Both the position numbers and the translations under genes were made by a program. From an uncultured Isosphaeraceae bacterium (GTDB lineage Bacteria > Planctomycetota > Planctomycetia > Isosphaerales > Isosphaeraceae), in assembly GCA_945957605.1 (NCBI GenBank), contig CAMFLR010000024.1, positions 38,841 through 102,840 of the forward strand: a stretch of 64,000 nucleotides of DNA, given 5' to 3'. Under the pieces are notes generated by a model. The model did not search any database, was not told the origin of the DNA, and saw only the letters and a program-made list of their open reading frames with translations. This document shows positions 43,170 to 51,752 of the stretch, piece by piece. The stretch's first letter is position 1, and every line of letters begins with the position of its first letter.

Positions 43170-45119
43170 ATGACCGACCAACACTCGCCAGAACTTGCGG
43201 AACCGGTCGCGCCAAGCGTTTCGCTCCCTCTCCAAATCGCCTGGTTCGGCCTCCTTGGCGGCTACGCAGAACTCCTCGCGCTCGCCGCGCAGGACGCGAT
43301 CCGCCACACGATCACCGTCGAATCGATTCGCACCAATCACCATCACATCTGGATGACTCCGCTTGCCGGACTCATGCTCGTAGGCGTTGTTGGTGCCGTG
43401 CTTGCGATCGTCGGCCGATTTTTCCCCCGCACCGTGCGGCAAATCACACCATACGCCCTCGGTTTCGTCGCCTGCCTGATGCCGCTGCTGGCGATTCGTG
43501 GGCTCTACCCGATCGCTCAAATCTTGCTCGCTGCGGGACTTGCGTCACGCATCGGACCGCTCGCCAGCCTCAGACCCGGACTTTACCGGAGTGTGTTGCG
43601 ATTCAGCACGCCGGTGTTTGTACTGGTCCTAGTTGGTCTGATCGGCGGCAAGGGAGCCGACGTCATCTTCGCCGAGCAGCGAGCGGTTGCCGCGTTGCCT
43701 GCATCAAAAGCCGGCGCGAAAAACGTGCTCCTGCTCGTGATGGACAACGTGCGGGCCGACCATCTCAGCCTCTATGGTTACGCTCGCGATACGTCGCCGA
43801 AGCTCGAACAAATCGCAAAAGACGGCGTAAGGTTCGACCAGACGCGATCCCCTGCCCCCTGGACGCTCCCTTCGCACGCCTCGATGCTCACTGGCCTCTG
43901 GCCGCACCAGCTTTCGACGTCGATCGACACCCCACTCGACGACAAGCCGGCAACGCTCGCCGAGGCACTGAGCGACCAGGGCTATTTGACGGGCGGATTC
44001 GTCGGCAACACGTTCTATTGCAACTCGTGGTACGGCCTCGATCGCGGCTTCAGCCGATACGAGGATTTCCCGCAAAACCGCGAGATCAACGCCTACGAAA
44101 TCTTCCGAAGCGCAAAACTCGGCGATCTGCTTCTGGCCAAGCTCGGCGTCGAACTCGCGACTCCCGGCGCCAAGGAATCACGCAAGACATCGGCGGGCAT
44201 TAACCAGAATTTGCTCGACTGGGTCGACAAACGCGGCGATCGGCCGTTTTTCGCGTTCGTGAACTACTACGACGCCCACGAGCCGTTCTCTCCGCCCGAC
44301 GGCTACCCTCGCCGCTATGGCCTGAGCGCTCTCGACGAAACTTCACGGCGAGCGATCTCAAAGCGCTACCGCGACCTCTCCCGCGGCAAGCCGCAAAGCC
44401 CCGACCTCGAGCCACGCAGCGACGCCCAGATCGTTGACGAGGCAAACCGCTTGCTTGTCGATGGTTACGACGACTGCATTCACTATCTCGACGAGCAAAT
44501 CGGCAACCTCTTCGACGAGTTGAAATCGCGTGGGTTGCTTGAAAACACCGTCGTCGTGATCACGTCCGACCACGGCGAGCATTTCGGCGATCGCGGCCTG
44601 TACGGACACGGCAATAGTCTCTATCGCCCACTGGTCGACGTCCCGATGATCGTCCTGGCGCCCGATCTTCCCGCACGAGGCACGACGGTCAAAGACCTAG
44701 TGAGCCCACGCGACGTCGCGGCGACCGTTCTACAACTTGCCAAGTCGCCCAATCAAGACGCGATGCCAGGGCAGTCGCTGGCACGGTTCTGGACGGATTC
44801 GCAACCAACCGTTGCCGCGAACGATCCGCCGTTGTCGCACGTCGAGTATCAGCCCAAACTCGCACCGGCGCAACACATTCCGGCGGCACGCGGTGAAGTT
44901 TGGTCGATCGCTGGCGGCGGGCGAGTTTACATCCGCAACGGCAGTGGTCGCGAGGAACTTTACGACCTCACACGCGATCCCAACGAGCAGACCGACCTTG
45001 CAACCAAGCCCGACGAAAAACCGGCGCTCGAATCGCTGCGAAACAAGCTCAACGAGATCCTGACCGATCACCCCGCCGGCTCGCACACGAACGACGGCGT
45101 ACGTCCGGATTCCGATTAG
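43170..45119 (+). CDS. Membrane-anchored AlkP-superfamily protein (sulfatase family, Thr nucleophile)
   Basis: The 649-residue protein has four predicted membrane spans (about 20-160), then an outward-facing AlkP/sulfatase domain: MDNVRADHLSLYGY (191-204) with metal-binding Asp192, Thr232 in the nucleophile-region APWTLPSHASMLTG, and SDHGEHFGDRG. Because Cys is replaced by Thr, it would not use formylglycine but resembles phosphotransferase-type members that use Thr or Ser. It may transfer or hydrolyse a phosphate-type group on a periplasmic or lipid-linked substrate. It follows the small AlkP-like gene by 44 nt. Confidence 0.85.
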   Translation: MTDQHSPELAEPVAPSVSLPLQIAWFGLLGGYAELLALAAQDAIRHTITVESIRTNHHHIWMTPLAGLMLVGVVGAVLAIVGRFFPRTVRQITPYALGFVACLMPLLAIRGLYPIAQILLAAGLASRIGPLASLRPGLYRSVLRFSTPVFVLVLVGLIGGKGADVIFAEQRAVAALPASKAGAKNVLLLVMDNVRADHLSLYGYARDTSPKLEQIAKDGVRFDQTRSPAPWTLPSHASMLTGLWPHQLSTSIDTPLDDKPATLAEALSDQGYLTGGFVGNTFYCNSWYGLDRGFSRYEDFPQNREINAYEIFRSAKLGDLLLAKLGVELATPGAKESRKTSAGINQNLLDWVDKRGDRPFFAFVNYYDAHEPFSPPDGYPRRYGLSALDETSRRAISKRYRDLSRGKPQSPDLEPRSDAQIVDEANRLLVDGYDDCIHYLDEQIGNLFDELKSRGLLENTVVVITSDHGEHFGDRGLYGHGNSLYRPLVDVPMIVLAPDLPARGTTVKDLVSPRDVAATVLQLAKSPNQDAMPGQSLARFWTDSQPTVAANDPPLSHVEYQPKLAPAQHIPAARGEVWSIAGGGRVYIRNGSGREELYDLTRDPNEQTDLATKPDEKPALESLRNKLNEILTDHPAGSHTNDGVRPDSD

Positions 45120-45256
45120 TCGGCTTGCACGTTCAGGCCTTCACATGCAATGATGAGCTTCTCTGATCGTTGAGCACGATCAACCGCAATGGCCGGCCGG
45201 ATGCGGGCCGTCGCGGGTGCTCGATGATTTTCGCGCGAAAAATTCGAGAAGCGCGA

Positions 45257-45285
45257 TTGACTGGCATTATGCCACTCGGTATTGT
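45257..45285 (+). promoter_or_regulatory. Candidate promoter of the ribosomal-protein operon
   Basis: TTGACT and TATTGT are separated by exactly 17 nt, a good match to the sigma-70 pattern, 83 nt before the rpsJ start. This is the only well-spaced pair in the 250-nt spacer after the AlkP operon. Confidence 0.6.
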
Positions 45286-45368
45286 TTTACTTTCCTCATC
45301 CGAACAGGCTGAGGAATGACAGGTTAAACGAAACGAGTTGGTCGGCGTCGAATCGAGGTACCTTACGC

Positions 45369-45701
45369 GTGGCGGGAATCAGCAACGAACGGATCCGAAT
45401 CCGGATGGAAGCCTACGATCACACCATCCTGGATCAATCGGCCAAGGATATTGTCGACACCGCCAAGCGGACTGAGGCCATCGTCCACGGACCGATTCCC
45501 CTTCCGACTCGGATCGAACGGTACACCGTGCTTCGGAGCCCGCACATCGACAAGAAGTCGCGGGAACAATTTGAAATCCGGACGCACAAGCGGCTGATCG
45601 ACATCGACCAGCCAACCAGCAAGACGATCGATGCTTTGAACAAGCTCAGCCTCCCGGCTGGCGTAGACATCAAGATCAAGGCCTCCCCCGCGGGCGGCTG
45701 A
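45369..45701 (+). CDS. rpsJ: 30S ribosomal protein S10
   Basis: The 110-residue protein matches S10, with IRIRMEAYDHTILDQ (9-23), GPIPLPTR and a HKRLIDI segment near the C-terminus. S10 sits in the 30S head and, in other bacteria, links ribosomes to transcription through NusB/NusG. A GTG start at 45369 with GAGGTA upstream is used; the frame is open further upstream but is not S10-like. It heads the S10-spc-alpha cluster, separated from rplC by a 352-nt structured spacer. Confidence 0.95.
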   Translation: MAGISNERIRIRMEAYDHTILDQSAKDIVDTAKRTEAIVHGPIPLPTRIERYTVLRSPHIDKKSREQFEIRTHKRLIDIDQPTSKTIDALNKLSLPAGVDIKIKASPAGG

Positions 45702-46053
45702 TCGATCTTAATCTGATGATCATCGCTTAACTTGAACAAAGCGACGTTCGGCGGGCGGCCAGGTTGAATGCCAAGGCATTCAACCTCGAGGATCGTCTGA
45801 CCGAGCGAAGATCGTCGGCGAACCGCGTCCCCCCGCGGCTCAAGGGGGCGTCAACTGTTTGCGGTCTCACCGGTTTCCGGTGCGATCGCTCTATCAACGG
45901 CTGACGAGGACGCGACGCCCCGAGGCCCCCACCGGGTCGATCGGGCGTCCGGTGTATACGGACGGACGATCGTGCGCGGTGCGTAGTATCCAAATTTGGG
46001 GCTGAGGTGAGTCGACTGACTCACGACAGAAGCTTGCGAGACGGAGTGACCAG
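45702..46053. other. Structured spacer between rpsJ and rplC
   Basis: This 352-nt spacer has no gene. It carries a perfect hairpin at 45762-45785 (11-bp stem, two-base loop) and further GC-rich inverted segments. Such length and structure between rpsJ and rplC suggest an RNA leader that may regulate the downstream operon, as L4 does with the S10 leader in enterobacteria, though no sequence similarity is claimed. Confidence 0.6.
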
Positions 46054-46686
46054 ATGCGCGTCGGACTGCTCGGCCGCAAAGTCGGCATGACTCAGATTTA
46101 CGAAGCGGACGGGACGGCGATTCCGATCACCGTACTCGAATGCGGCCCCTGCACGGTCCTGCAAGTGCGCACGGCCGATCGAGACGGTTATCACGCCGTG
46201 CAGCTCGGCTTCGACGATAAGAAGCGCAAGAGCGCGAACCAAGCCGAGCGCGGCCACGCCAAAAAGGTTTCCGCCGAACCCAAGCGTTACGTCCGCGAAA
46301 TCCGCCAGGACGGCCCGACCGAAGTCGCCGAAGGGCAGACTCTCACGGTTGAGCTGTTCAACGAAATCAAGCACGTCGACGTCATCGGCACCAGCAAAGG
46401 CCGTGGCTTCAGCGGTGTTGTCAAGCGGCACGGCTTCAAGGGTTTGCGAGCCTCGCACGGTGTTAAGCGTATGCACCGTCACCCTGGTTCGAGCGGCCCC
46501 TCGGCCGACCCCGCGCATACCCGCAAGGGCATCCGCAAGCCGGGTCAATTCGGCAATGCCCGGGTCACCGTCCGCAACCTTAGCGTCGTGCGGATCGACC
46601 CCACGAACAATCTGCTGCTGATCAAGGGTGCGGTGCCAGGCCCGAACGGCGGCTACCTCACCATCCGCCAGACGAACATGGTCTAA
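46054..46686 (+). CDS. rplC: 50S ribosomal protein L3
   Basis: The 210-residue protein starts MRVGLLGRKVGMTQIYE and has a GTSKGRGFSGVVKRHGF segment (about 109-125) and the HPGSSGP region that reaches the peptidyl-transferase centre. L3 is an early-assembling 50S protein. The start is the first ATG of the conserved N-terminus. rplD follows after 46 nt. Confidence 0.95.
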   Translation: MRVGLLGRKVGMTQIYEADGTAIPITVLECGPCTVLQVRTADRDGYHAVQLGFDDKKRKSANQAERGHAKKVSAEPKRYVREIRQDGPTEVAEGQTLTVELFNEIKHVDVIGTSKGRGFSGVVKRHGFKGLRASHGVKRMHRHPGSSGPSADPAHTRKGIRKPGQFGNARVTVRNLSVVRIDPTNNLLLIKGAVPGPNGGYLTIRQTNMV

Positions 46687-46732
46687 CCCACACCCTCCGA
46701 ACCAGCCCCGACGAGGGAGCGGATATTTACCA

Positions 46733-47473
46733 ATGCCTACACTTACCATTCCCGTCTACAACCCCGCCGGACAGAAAGTCGGCGAGGAGACGATCGACCC
46801 GGCCGATTTCGGCGGCGAGGTCAACAAGCAGCTCCTGCACGACGTCGTTCTCATGCACCTCGCGAATCGTCGCGTGGGAACCGTCAACACCCGCGGCCGC
46901 GCCGATGTCGCTGGCTCGGGCAAGAAGCTCTTCCGCCAGAAGGGCACAGGTAACGCCCGTGCCGGCTCGAAGCGAACGAACAAGCGTAAGGGTGGCGGTG
47001 TCGCCTTCGCCCGCCGCAATCGTGACTATCGCTATTCGATGCCCAAGAAAGCGGTTCGCCTGGCGATCCGTATGGCGATCCTCTCGAAGTTCCAGGACAA
47101 CCAGGCGATCGTCATCGACGGCCTGAATCCTGGCGAAACGCCGAAGACCAAGCCGATCGCCGCGGCCCTCCGCGCGATTCAGCGTCCCGACCTTCGCGAG
47201 AACGAAGTCGCGACGAGCGGCGAGACCAAGGTGGCCGAACGTCGTCGGTCGCTCGACGGCCGCACCGTTCTCTTCGGCATCCCGACGCACAACGCCGTGT
47301 TCCACCAGAGTGCGCGGAACATCGAAGGGGTTGAAATCGCCCCCATCGCCGAGTTCAACACGTACGACGTTCTCAAGCAACGCTATCTGGTGCTCACGCG
47401 TGATGCGCTCGCCGCCCTCGTCAAGCGGGTGAAGGGCGAGAACGCCGAGGCCCCCGCAACGGAGACGAACTGA
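46733..47473 (+). CDS. rplD: 50S ribosomal protein L4
   Basis: The 246-residue protein has the L4 pattern: VYNPAGQKVGEET at the start, the GTVNTRGRADVAGSGKK loop, RQKGTGNARAGSKR reaching the exit tunnel and a closing NTYDVLKQRYLVL segment. In E. coli L4 also represses its own operon, a role not shown here. The start follows a GAGGGAGC site. rplW begins 4 nt downstream. Confidence 0.95.
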   Translation: MPTLTIPVYNPAGQKVGEETIDPADFGGEVNKQLLHDVVLMHLANRRVGTVNTRGRADVAGSGKKLFRQKGTGNARAGSKRTNKRKGGGVAFARRNRDYRYSMPKKAVRLAIRMAILSKFQDNQAIVIDGLNPGETPKTKPIAAALRAIQRPDLRENEVATSGETKVAERRRSLDGRTVLFGIPTHNAVFHQSARNIEGVEIAPIAEFNTYDVLKQRYLVLTRDALAALVKRVKGENAEAPATETN

Positions 47474-47477
47474 CGCC

Positions 47478-47804
47478 ATGGTCACCCTTCGCCGCGCCCC
47501 TAACTATGTTCGCAGCGGCCCGGTCCTGGACCCGTACCAGGTCGTCATTCGCCCGCTGATCACCGAGAAGGCCACGCATCTCTCGGAACGCCACAACGCC
47601 TACACGTTCGAAGTCCACTCGATGGCCACCAAGACCGAGATCAAGGAAGCCATCGAGACACTGTTCGACGTCAAGGTTGCCGACGTTCGCACCCAGAACC
47701 GCCGCGGTAAGCTTCGCCGACACCGTCTGAAGGTCGGCCGCCAGCGGAACTGGAAGAAGGCGATCGTCGCTCTGAAAGAAGATTACCGGATCGACTTCTA
47801 TTGA
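47478..47804 (+). CDS. rplW: 50S ribosomal protein L23
   Basis: The 108-residue protein has a short N-terminal extension, then PLITEKATHLSE, FEVHSMATKTEIKEAIE and VADVRTQN typical of L23, which lies at the exit tunnel and binds the signal recognition particle and trigger factor. A spacer of 124 nt before rplB contains a GC-rich inverted segment (47830-47852). Confidence 0.94.
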   Translation: MVTLRRAPNYVRSGPVLDPYQVVIRPLITEKATHLSERHNAYTFEVHSMATKTEIKEAIETLFDVKVADVRTQNRRGKLRRHRLKVGRQRNWKKAIVALKEDYRIDFY

Positions 47805-47928
47805 TCCGTATCGCTGATTGATTCATCCCGCCGCGACGGCTTTCCTCGCGGCTTGGTTCGCATAAGACAGACACGCTGGCAGCGCCGCTGGTTCGAGTAG
47901 AACGGCGGATTCATAAGGACGGCATGCG

Positions 47929-48789
47929 ATGGGTATCCGCTACTACAAACCGACGAGCCCGGGCCGGCGGAATGCGTCGGTCAGCGACTTCTCGGAACTG
48001 ACCGACAAGAACAAGAAGCCGGAAAAGAGCCTGACCGAACCCCTTCGCAAGAAGGGGGGCCGGAACAATCAGGGCTTCATCACCGCTCGGCACCGCGGCG
48101 GCGGCCACAAGCGGATGTACCGCCTCATCGACTTCAAGCGTAACGACCACGACGGCGTTGCCGCTCAGGTCACGCACATCGAATACGACCCGAATCGCTC
48201 GGCTCGTATCGCCCTCATCGTCTATCCCGACGGCGTCAAGCGATACATCATCGCTCCCGAAGGGCTCAAGGCCGGCATGACCGTCAGCTCGGGCCCGAAC
48301 GCCGAGCCGAAGGTTGGCAACTGCCTGCCGCTCTCCAAGATTCCGACCGGCATCAGCGTTCACAACCTCGAAATGCAGCCCGGTGGCGGAGCCAAGCTCT
48401 GCCGTTCGGCCGGCGTCGGGGCGACGTTGACCGCTCGTGAAGGCGACTGGGCTCAGATCACCCTGCCTTCGGGCGAAGTTCGTCGTATTCCGGCTGCTTG
48501 CCGTGCGACGATCGGTATGGTCGGCAACTCTGACCACATGAACATTCATCTTGGCAAAGCCGGCCGCAAGCGCTGGCTCGGCCGTCGCCCGCACGTCCGC
48601 GGCGTTGCGATGAATCCGAACAAACACCCGATGGGTGGTGGTGAAGGACGTACCTCGGGTGGCCGTCACCCATGCTCGCCGACCGGCAAGCTTGCGAAGG
48701 GCGGCAAGACCCGTCGTCGTCGTAAGCCGTCGAACTCGGCGATCATCCGTCGCCGTAAGAGCGTCCGCTACGGTCAGCTCAAGGTCTGA
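47929..48789 (+). CDS. rplB: 50S ribosomal protein L2
   Basis: The 286-residue protein has L2 hallmarks: YKPTSPGRRNASV at the start, the NQGFITARHRGGGHKRMYR region and a C-terminal RGVAMNPNKHPMGGGEGRT (about 225-243). L2 supports the peptidyl-transferase centre and subunit joining. The gene is full length and highly biased in codon use. A perfect 9-bp hairpin lies in the following 123-nt spacer (48808-48834). Confidence 0.96.
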   Translation: MGIRYYKPTSPGRRNASVSDFSELTDKNKKPEKSLTEPLRKKGGRNNQGFITARHRGGGHKRMYRLIDFKRNDHDGVAAQVTHIEYDPNRSARIALIVYPDGVKRYIIAPEGLKAGMTVSSGPNAEPKVGNCLPLSKIPTGISVHNLEMQPGGGAKLCRSAGVGATLTAREGDWAQITLPSGEVRRIPAACRATIGMVGNSDHMNIHLGKAGRKRWLGRRPHVRGVAMNPNKHPMGGGEGRTSGGRHPCSPTGKLAKGGKTRRRRKPSNSAIIRRRKSVRYGQLKV

Positions 48790-48912
48790 CCTCAGGCCCA
48801 CAAGGCCGGGAGCCGTTGAAAGGATACGGCTCCCACGCAGTTAACACGTCGAATCAAACGAACCGGCACGACACGAATTGACGGCCCGTTGGGGGCGAGG
48901 GAACGAGGAGTT

Positions 48913-49194
48913 ATGGGACGTTCGCTGAAGAAAGGCCCGTATGTCGTCGAGCGGCTGCTCACGAAGGTCGAGAAGGCCGATCGTACGGGCAACCGTGAAC
49001 CGATCAAGACCTGGGCACGTGCTTGCACGATCGTCCCGGAGTTCATCGGGAAGAACTTCGCGATTCACAACGGCCGCGCATTCGTGAAGCTGTTCGTGAC
49101 CGAGGACATGGTCGGCCACAAGCTCGGTGAGTTCGCGGTAACGCGCACCTTCCGCGGTCACGGCGGCAAAGCGAAGCCCGGACCGAAGAAGTAA
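48913..49194 (+). CDS. rpsS: 30S ribosomal protein S19
   Basis: The 93-residue protein reads MGRSLKKGPYV, then RACTIVPEFIGKNFAIHNGR and a basic tail, all typical of S19, which binds 16S rRNA in the head and contacts S13. An AGGAG site precedes the ATG at 48913. The 157-nt spacer to rplV has a perfect 7-bp stem (49222-49237). Confidence 0.95.
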   Translation: MGRSLKKGPYVVERLLTKVEKADRTGNREPIKTWARACTIVPEFIGKNFAIHNGRAFVKLFVTEDMVGHKLGEFAVTRTFRGHGGKAKPGPKK

Positions 49195-49351
49195 TCTGAT
49201 CGACATCGTTTGATTGACTCTCCGGCGGTTCCGCCGGTGTTTGCCACGATTCGTTGGGTGCGGTCGCCGCCACGATCCGCCCTGCCCTAGTTACGGCGGA
49301 ACGCGTCTACCAGAACCCGACCGCGGACCCGACTCGACTCGAGATTTCAAA

Positions 49352-49738
49352 ATGGCCACCACCATTTCCTTATCAGACTACAAGGCTTCGCACCGCTTCG
49401 CCCGGATCTCGGTGCGTAAGCTGCTGCCGATCCTCGACCTCATCCGCGGCAAGTATGCCGACGATGCGATGGACGTCATGCGGTACCTTCCCCACCGCGG
49501 CGCCCGGATGATCGAGAAGGTTCTCAAAAGCGCGATGGCGAATGCTGAGGATCGCGGCGTCCGCAACGTCGGCGACCTGGTGATCACCGACGCTCGCGGC
49601 GAAGGCGGCCCGATGTTCAAGCGGCTTATGCCCCGCGCCCGCGGCATGGCGTACATGATTCGCCGCCGCTCGTCGCACATCATCATCGGACTCACTGACT
49701 TCAACTCTCTGCCGTCGGACACCGACGATCGGGACTAA
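49352..49738 (+). CDS. rplV: 50S ribosomal protein L22
   Basis: The 128-residue protein has the L22 features: FARISVRKLLPILDLIRGK (about 13-31), ANAEDRG and a long hairpin basic region with RRRSSHIIIGL at the end, which lines the exit tunnel. The ATG at 49352 gives the normal length. rpsC follows after 20 nt. Confidence 0.94.
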   Translation: MATTISLSDYKASHRFARISVRKLLPILDLIRGKYADDAMDVMRYLPHRGARMIEKVLKSAMANAEDRGVRNVGDLVITDARGEGGPMFKRLMPRARGMAYMIRRRSSHIIIGLTDFNSLPSDTDDRD

Positions 49739-49758
49739 CCCCTTAAGGACCGCGCGCT

Positions 49759-50463
49759 ATGGGTCAGAAGGTTCGCCCGACCGGTTTTCGGGTCGGGATT
49801 ATGGAAGACTGGCGGAGCCGCTGGTACGCCAGCAAGCATGAATTCTCCGACCTCTTGGTCGAAGACTTCAAGATCCGCAAGTTCATCAAGGGAAAGTACG
49901 GTTTCTCCGGCATTCCCAAGATTGAAATCGAGCGTACGCGTGACGCTGTCGTCGTTCTCCTGCACACCGCCCGTCCGGGTGTGATCATCGGCCGCAAGGG
50001 CGCCGAGGTCGAGAAGTTGCAGGAAGAGCTGCAGACGCTCACCGGCCGCCGGATCGAAATCAAGATTCAGGAAGTCACCCGCCCCGAAATCGACGCTCAG
50101 CTCATCAGCGAAGACATCGCTGAGCAGCTCCAGAAGCGTTCGAGCTTCCGCCGCACCATCAAGCGTGCTCTCGAGCAGACGATGGACGGTGGCGCCAAGG
50201 GCGTGAAGGTTCTGCTTTCAGGCCGTCTCGGCGGTTCTGAAATGTCTCGTAGTGAAGGGGCCAACCTGGGTTCGATTCCCCTGTCGACCCTGCGGGCCAA
50301 GATCGATTACGGCTTTGCCGAGGCCAAGACCGCCCAGGGACACATCGGCGTCAAGGTCTGGGTCAACCAAGGCGACTACCTGAAGATGGAGGGCTCCAAC
50401 GATGCCCCTGATGCCCAAGCGGGTCAAGTACCGAAAAAGCCAAAAAGGCCGCGTAAGAGGTAA
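49759..50463 (+). CDS. rpsC: 30S ribosomal protein S3
   Basis: The 234-residue protein begins MGQKVRPTGFRVGI and has the KH-type VIIGRKGAEVEKLQEEL segment (about 74-90) and GSEMSRSE in the C-terminal domain. S3 forms part of the mRNA entry and helicase region. The last 20 codons, an Ala/Gly/Pro/Lys-rich basic tail ending in PKRPRKR, overlap the start of rplP in another frame by 62 nt. Confidence 0.95.
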   Translation: MGQKVRPTGFRVGIMEDWRSRWYASKHEFSDLLVEDFKIRKFIKGKYGFSGIPKIEIERTRDAVVVLLHTARPGVIIGRKGAEVEKLQEELQTLTGRRIEIKIQEVTRPEIDAQLISEDIAEQLQKRSSFRRTIKRALEQTMDGGAKGVKVLLSGRLGGSEMSRSEGANLGSIPLSTLRAKIDYGFAEAKTAQGHIGVKVWVNQGDYLKMEGSNDAPDAQAGQVPKKPKRPRKR

Positions 50464-50821
50464 TGCGACTCGGGGCAACTACGTCGCCTTCGGGGAATAC
50501 GGCCTTCAGGCTCTTGAGTCGGGCCGCATCTCTGCTCAGACGATCGAAGCTGGTCGCGTTGTCGCCAGCCAGTCGATCAAGGGTGGCGGAAAGCTCTACA
50601 TTCGCATCTTCCCGCACAAGTCGATCACCTCGATTCCTGCCGAAACTCGAATGGGTAAAGGTAAGGGCGAAGTGGAATACTGGGCGGCAATCGTCAAGCC
50701 CGGAACCGTGCTTTATGAGCTGGCTGGTGTGAGCGAAGAAGTCGCTCGTGCCACCTTCGCTCGCCTGGCGTACAAGCTTCCCGTGACCTGCCGGTTTGTC
50801 ACGCGGCGGCCAACACTGTAA
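50402..50821 (+). CDS. rplP: 50S ribosomal protein L16
   Basis: The 139-residue protein starts MPLMPKRVKYRKSQKGRVRG, the conserved L16 N-terminus, and ends with an RLAYKLPVTCRFVTR segment. It sits near the A-site and helps 50S maturation. The ATG at 50402 follows GGAGGG by about 9 nt, inside the coding region of rpsC. The start is firm because the conserved basic N-terminus lies in the overlap. Confidence 0.95.
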   Translation: MPLMPKRVKYRKSQKGRVRGNATRGNYVAFGEYGLQALESGRISAQTIEAGRVVASQSIKGGGKLYIRIFPHKSITSIPAETRMGKGKGEVEYWAAIVKPGTVLYELAGVSEEVARATFARLAYKLPVTCRFVTRRPTL

Positions 50822-50843
50822 GATAGACCTCCTTGGGTCGCTC

Positions 50844-50876
50844 AGGCTCGCCTCTCCACATGCGAGCCTCGTTTTT
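50844..50876 (+). terminator. Terminator-like hairpin between rplP and rpmC
   Basis: An 8-bp perfect stem (AGGCTCGC/GCGAGCCT, 50844-50851 with 50862-50869) is followed by CGTTTTT. It sits in the middle of the ribosomal operon and could partly stop or process the transcript. Two more hairpins follow in the same spacer (one at 50935-50964 with a perfect 10-bp stem). Confidence 0.65.
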
Positions 50877-50997
50877 CTACTTCCCAAACTGATTGCCGAG
50901 GTTGGGGCCGGTTCACCCGGCCCTCGACCCGTTAGGAACGTCGCGACGAGGCGTGCGACGTTCCTTCCTGAATCGCTAGATCGAGGCCCAGCGTATC

Positions 50998-51222
50998 ATG
51001 AGCAAGCCCGCCGAGCTCCGCGACCAGACCGACGAGCAGCTTGAGCTCCTCCTGAGCGAGACGCAGCGAAACCTGTTCCGGCTCCGCCTGCAGAGCGAGA
51101 CCGAGCGGCTCGAGGCGCCGAGCGAGATCATCAAAGCCAAGCGAGAGATCGCCCGGATCAAGACGATCCTGCGGCTCCGCGAGATCGAACGGGAGCGGTC
51201 GGCCGCCCCCGCTGCGAAGTAA
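50998..51222 (+). CDS. rpmC: 50S ribosomal protein L29
   Basis: The 74-residue helical protein has the L29 pattern: ELRDQTDEQLELLLSETQRN (5-25 region), FRLRLQSETE and KREIARIKTIL with basic residues spaced along the helices. It lies at the exit tunnel. It is separated from rplP by a 176-nt hairpin-rich spacer, which is unusual since these genes are often close. Confidence 0.93.
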   Translation: MSKPAELRDQTDEQLELLLSETQRNLFRLRLQSETERLEAPSEIIKAKREIARIKTILRLREIERERSAAPAAK

Positions 51223-51312
51223 TCGTCTCGAGCAAGACGGCCGAACCCTGACTGAACCAGGCCAGTAGACACAGGCCGATTCAACACCCGTAGCCCTTCG
51301 GTAAATATCGCG

Positions 51313-51645
51313 ATGAGCCCACAGTCTCCCGAAACTCCCGAGCCCGTCCGCACCCGTCGCAAGACGGAAATCGGCATCGTCACGTCCGACAAGATGGACA
51401 AGACGCGCCGCGTCGAACTCGAACGCCTGGTGCCGCACCCCAAGTACGGCAAGTTCCAGAAGCGCCGCACCGTTTGCCACGCTCACGACGAAACCAACCA
51501 AACACACGTTGGCGACATCGTCGAGATCATGGAAACCCGTCCCCTGTCGAAGCTCAAGCGCTGGCGAGTCGTCCGGATCGTCCGTGTCGGTGCCCAGCAG
51601 GCTCTCGCGGGTGAAGGCGAAGCGGCGACGACCGCCAAGGCCTGA
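51313..51645 (+). CDS. rpsQ: 30S ribosomal protein S17
   Basis: The 110-residue protein has an N-terminal extension and the S17 core GIVTSDKMDKTRRVELERLV (about 17-36), HPKYGKFQKRRTVCHAHDE and GDIVEIMETRPLSKLKRWRV. The protein binds helix 11/7 of 16S rRNA. The start is the ATG at 51313; the extension is not conserved in all bacteria. Confidence 0.93.
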   Translation: MSPQSPETPEPVRTRRKTEIGIVTSDKMDKTRRVELERLVPHPKYGKFQKRRTVCHAHDETNQTHVGDIVEIMETRPLSKLKRWRVVRIVRVGAQQALAGEGEAATTAKA

Positions 51646-51752
51646 TTTCGGCCTGGCCGCCACTCAACGACTAACGCCGGTGTGCCGCACGGATCCCGGT
51701 TTCCATTTCCTGTCCCCGTAACGTTGTCGATCCAGCAGAGCGAGACAGTTCC

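Noticed and set aside
47911..48801. 296-codon minus-strand open frame opposite rplB
   Set aside because: rplB is certain; the opposite frame is low-complexity and without a start signal.
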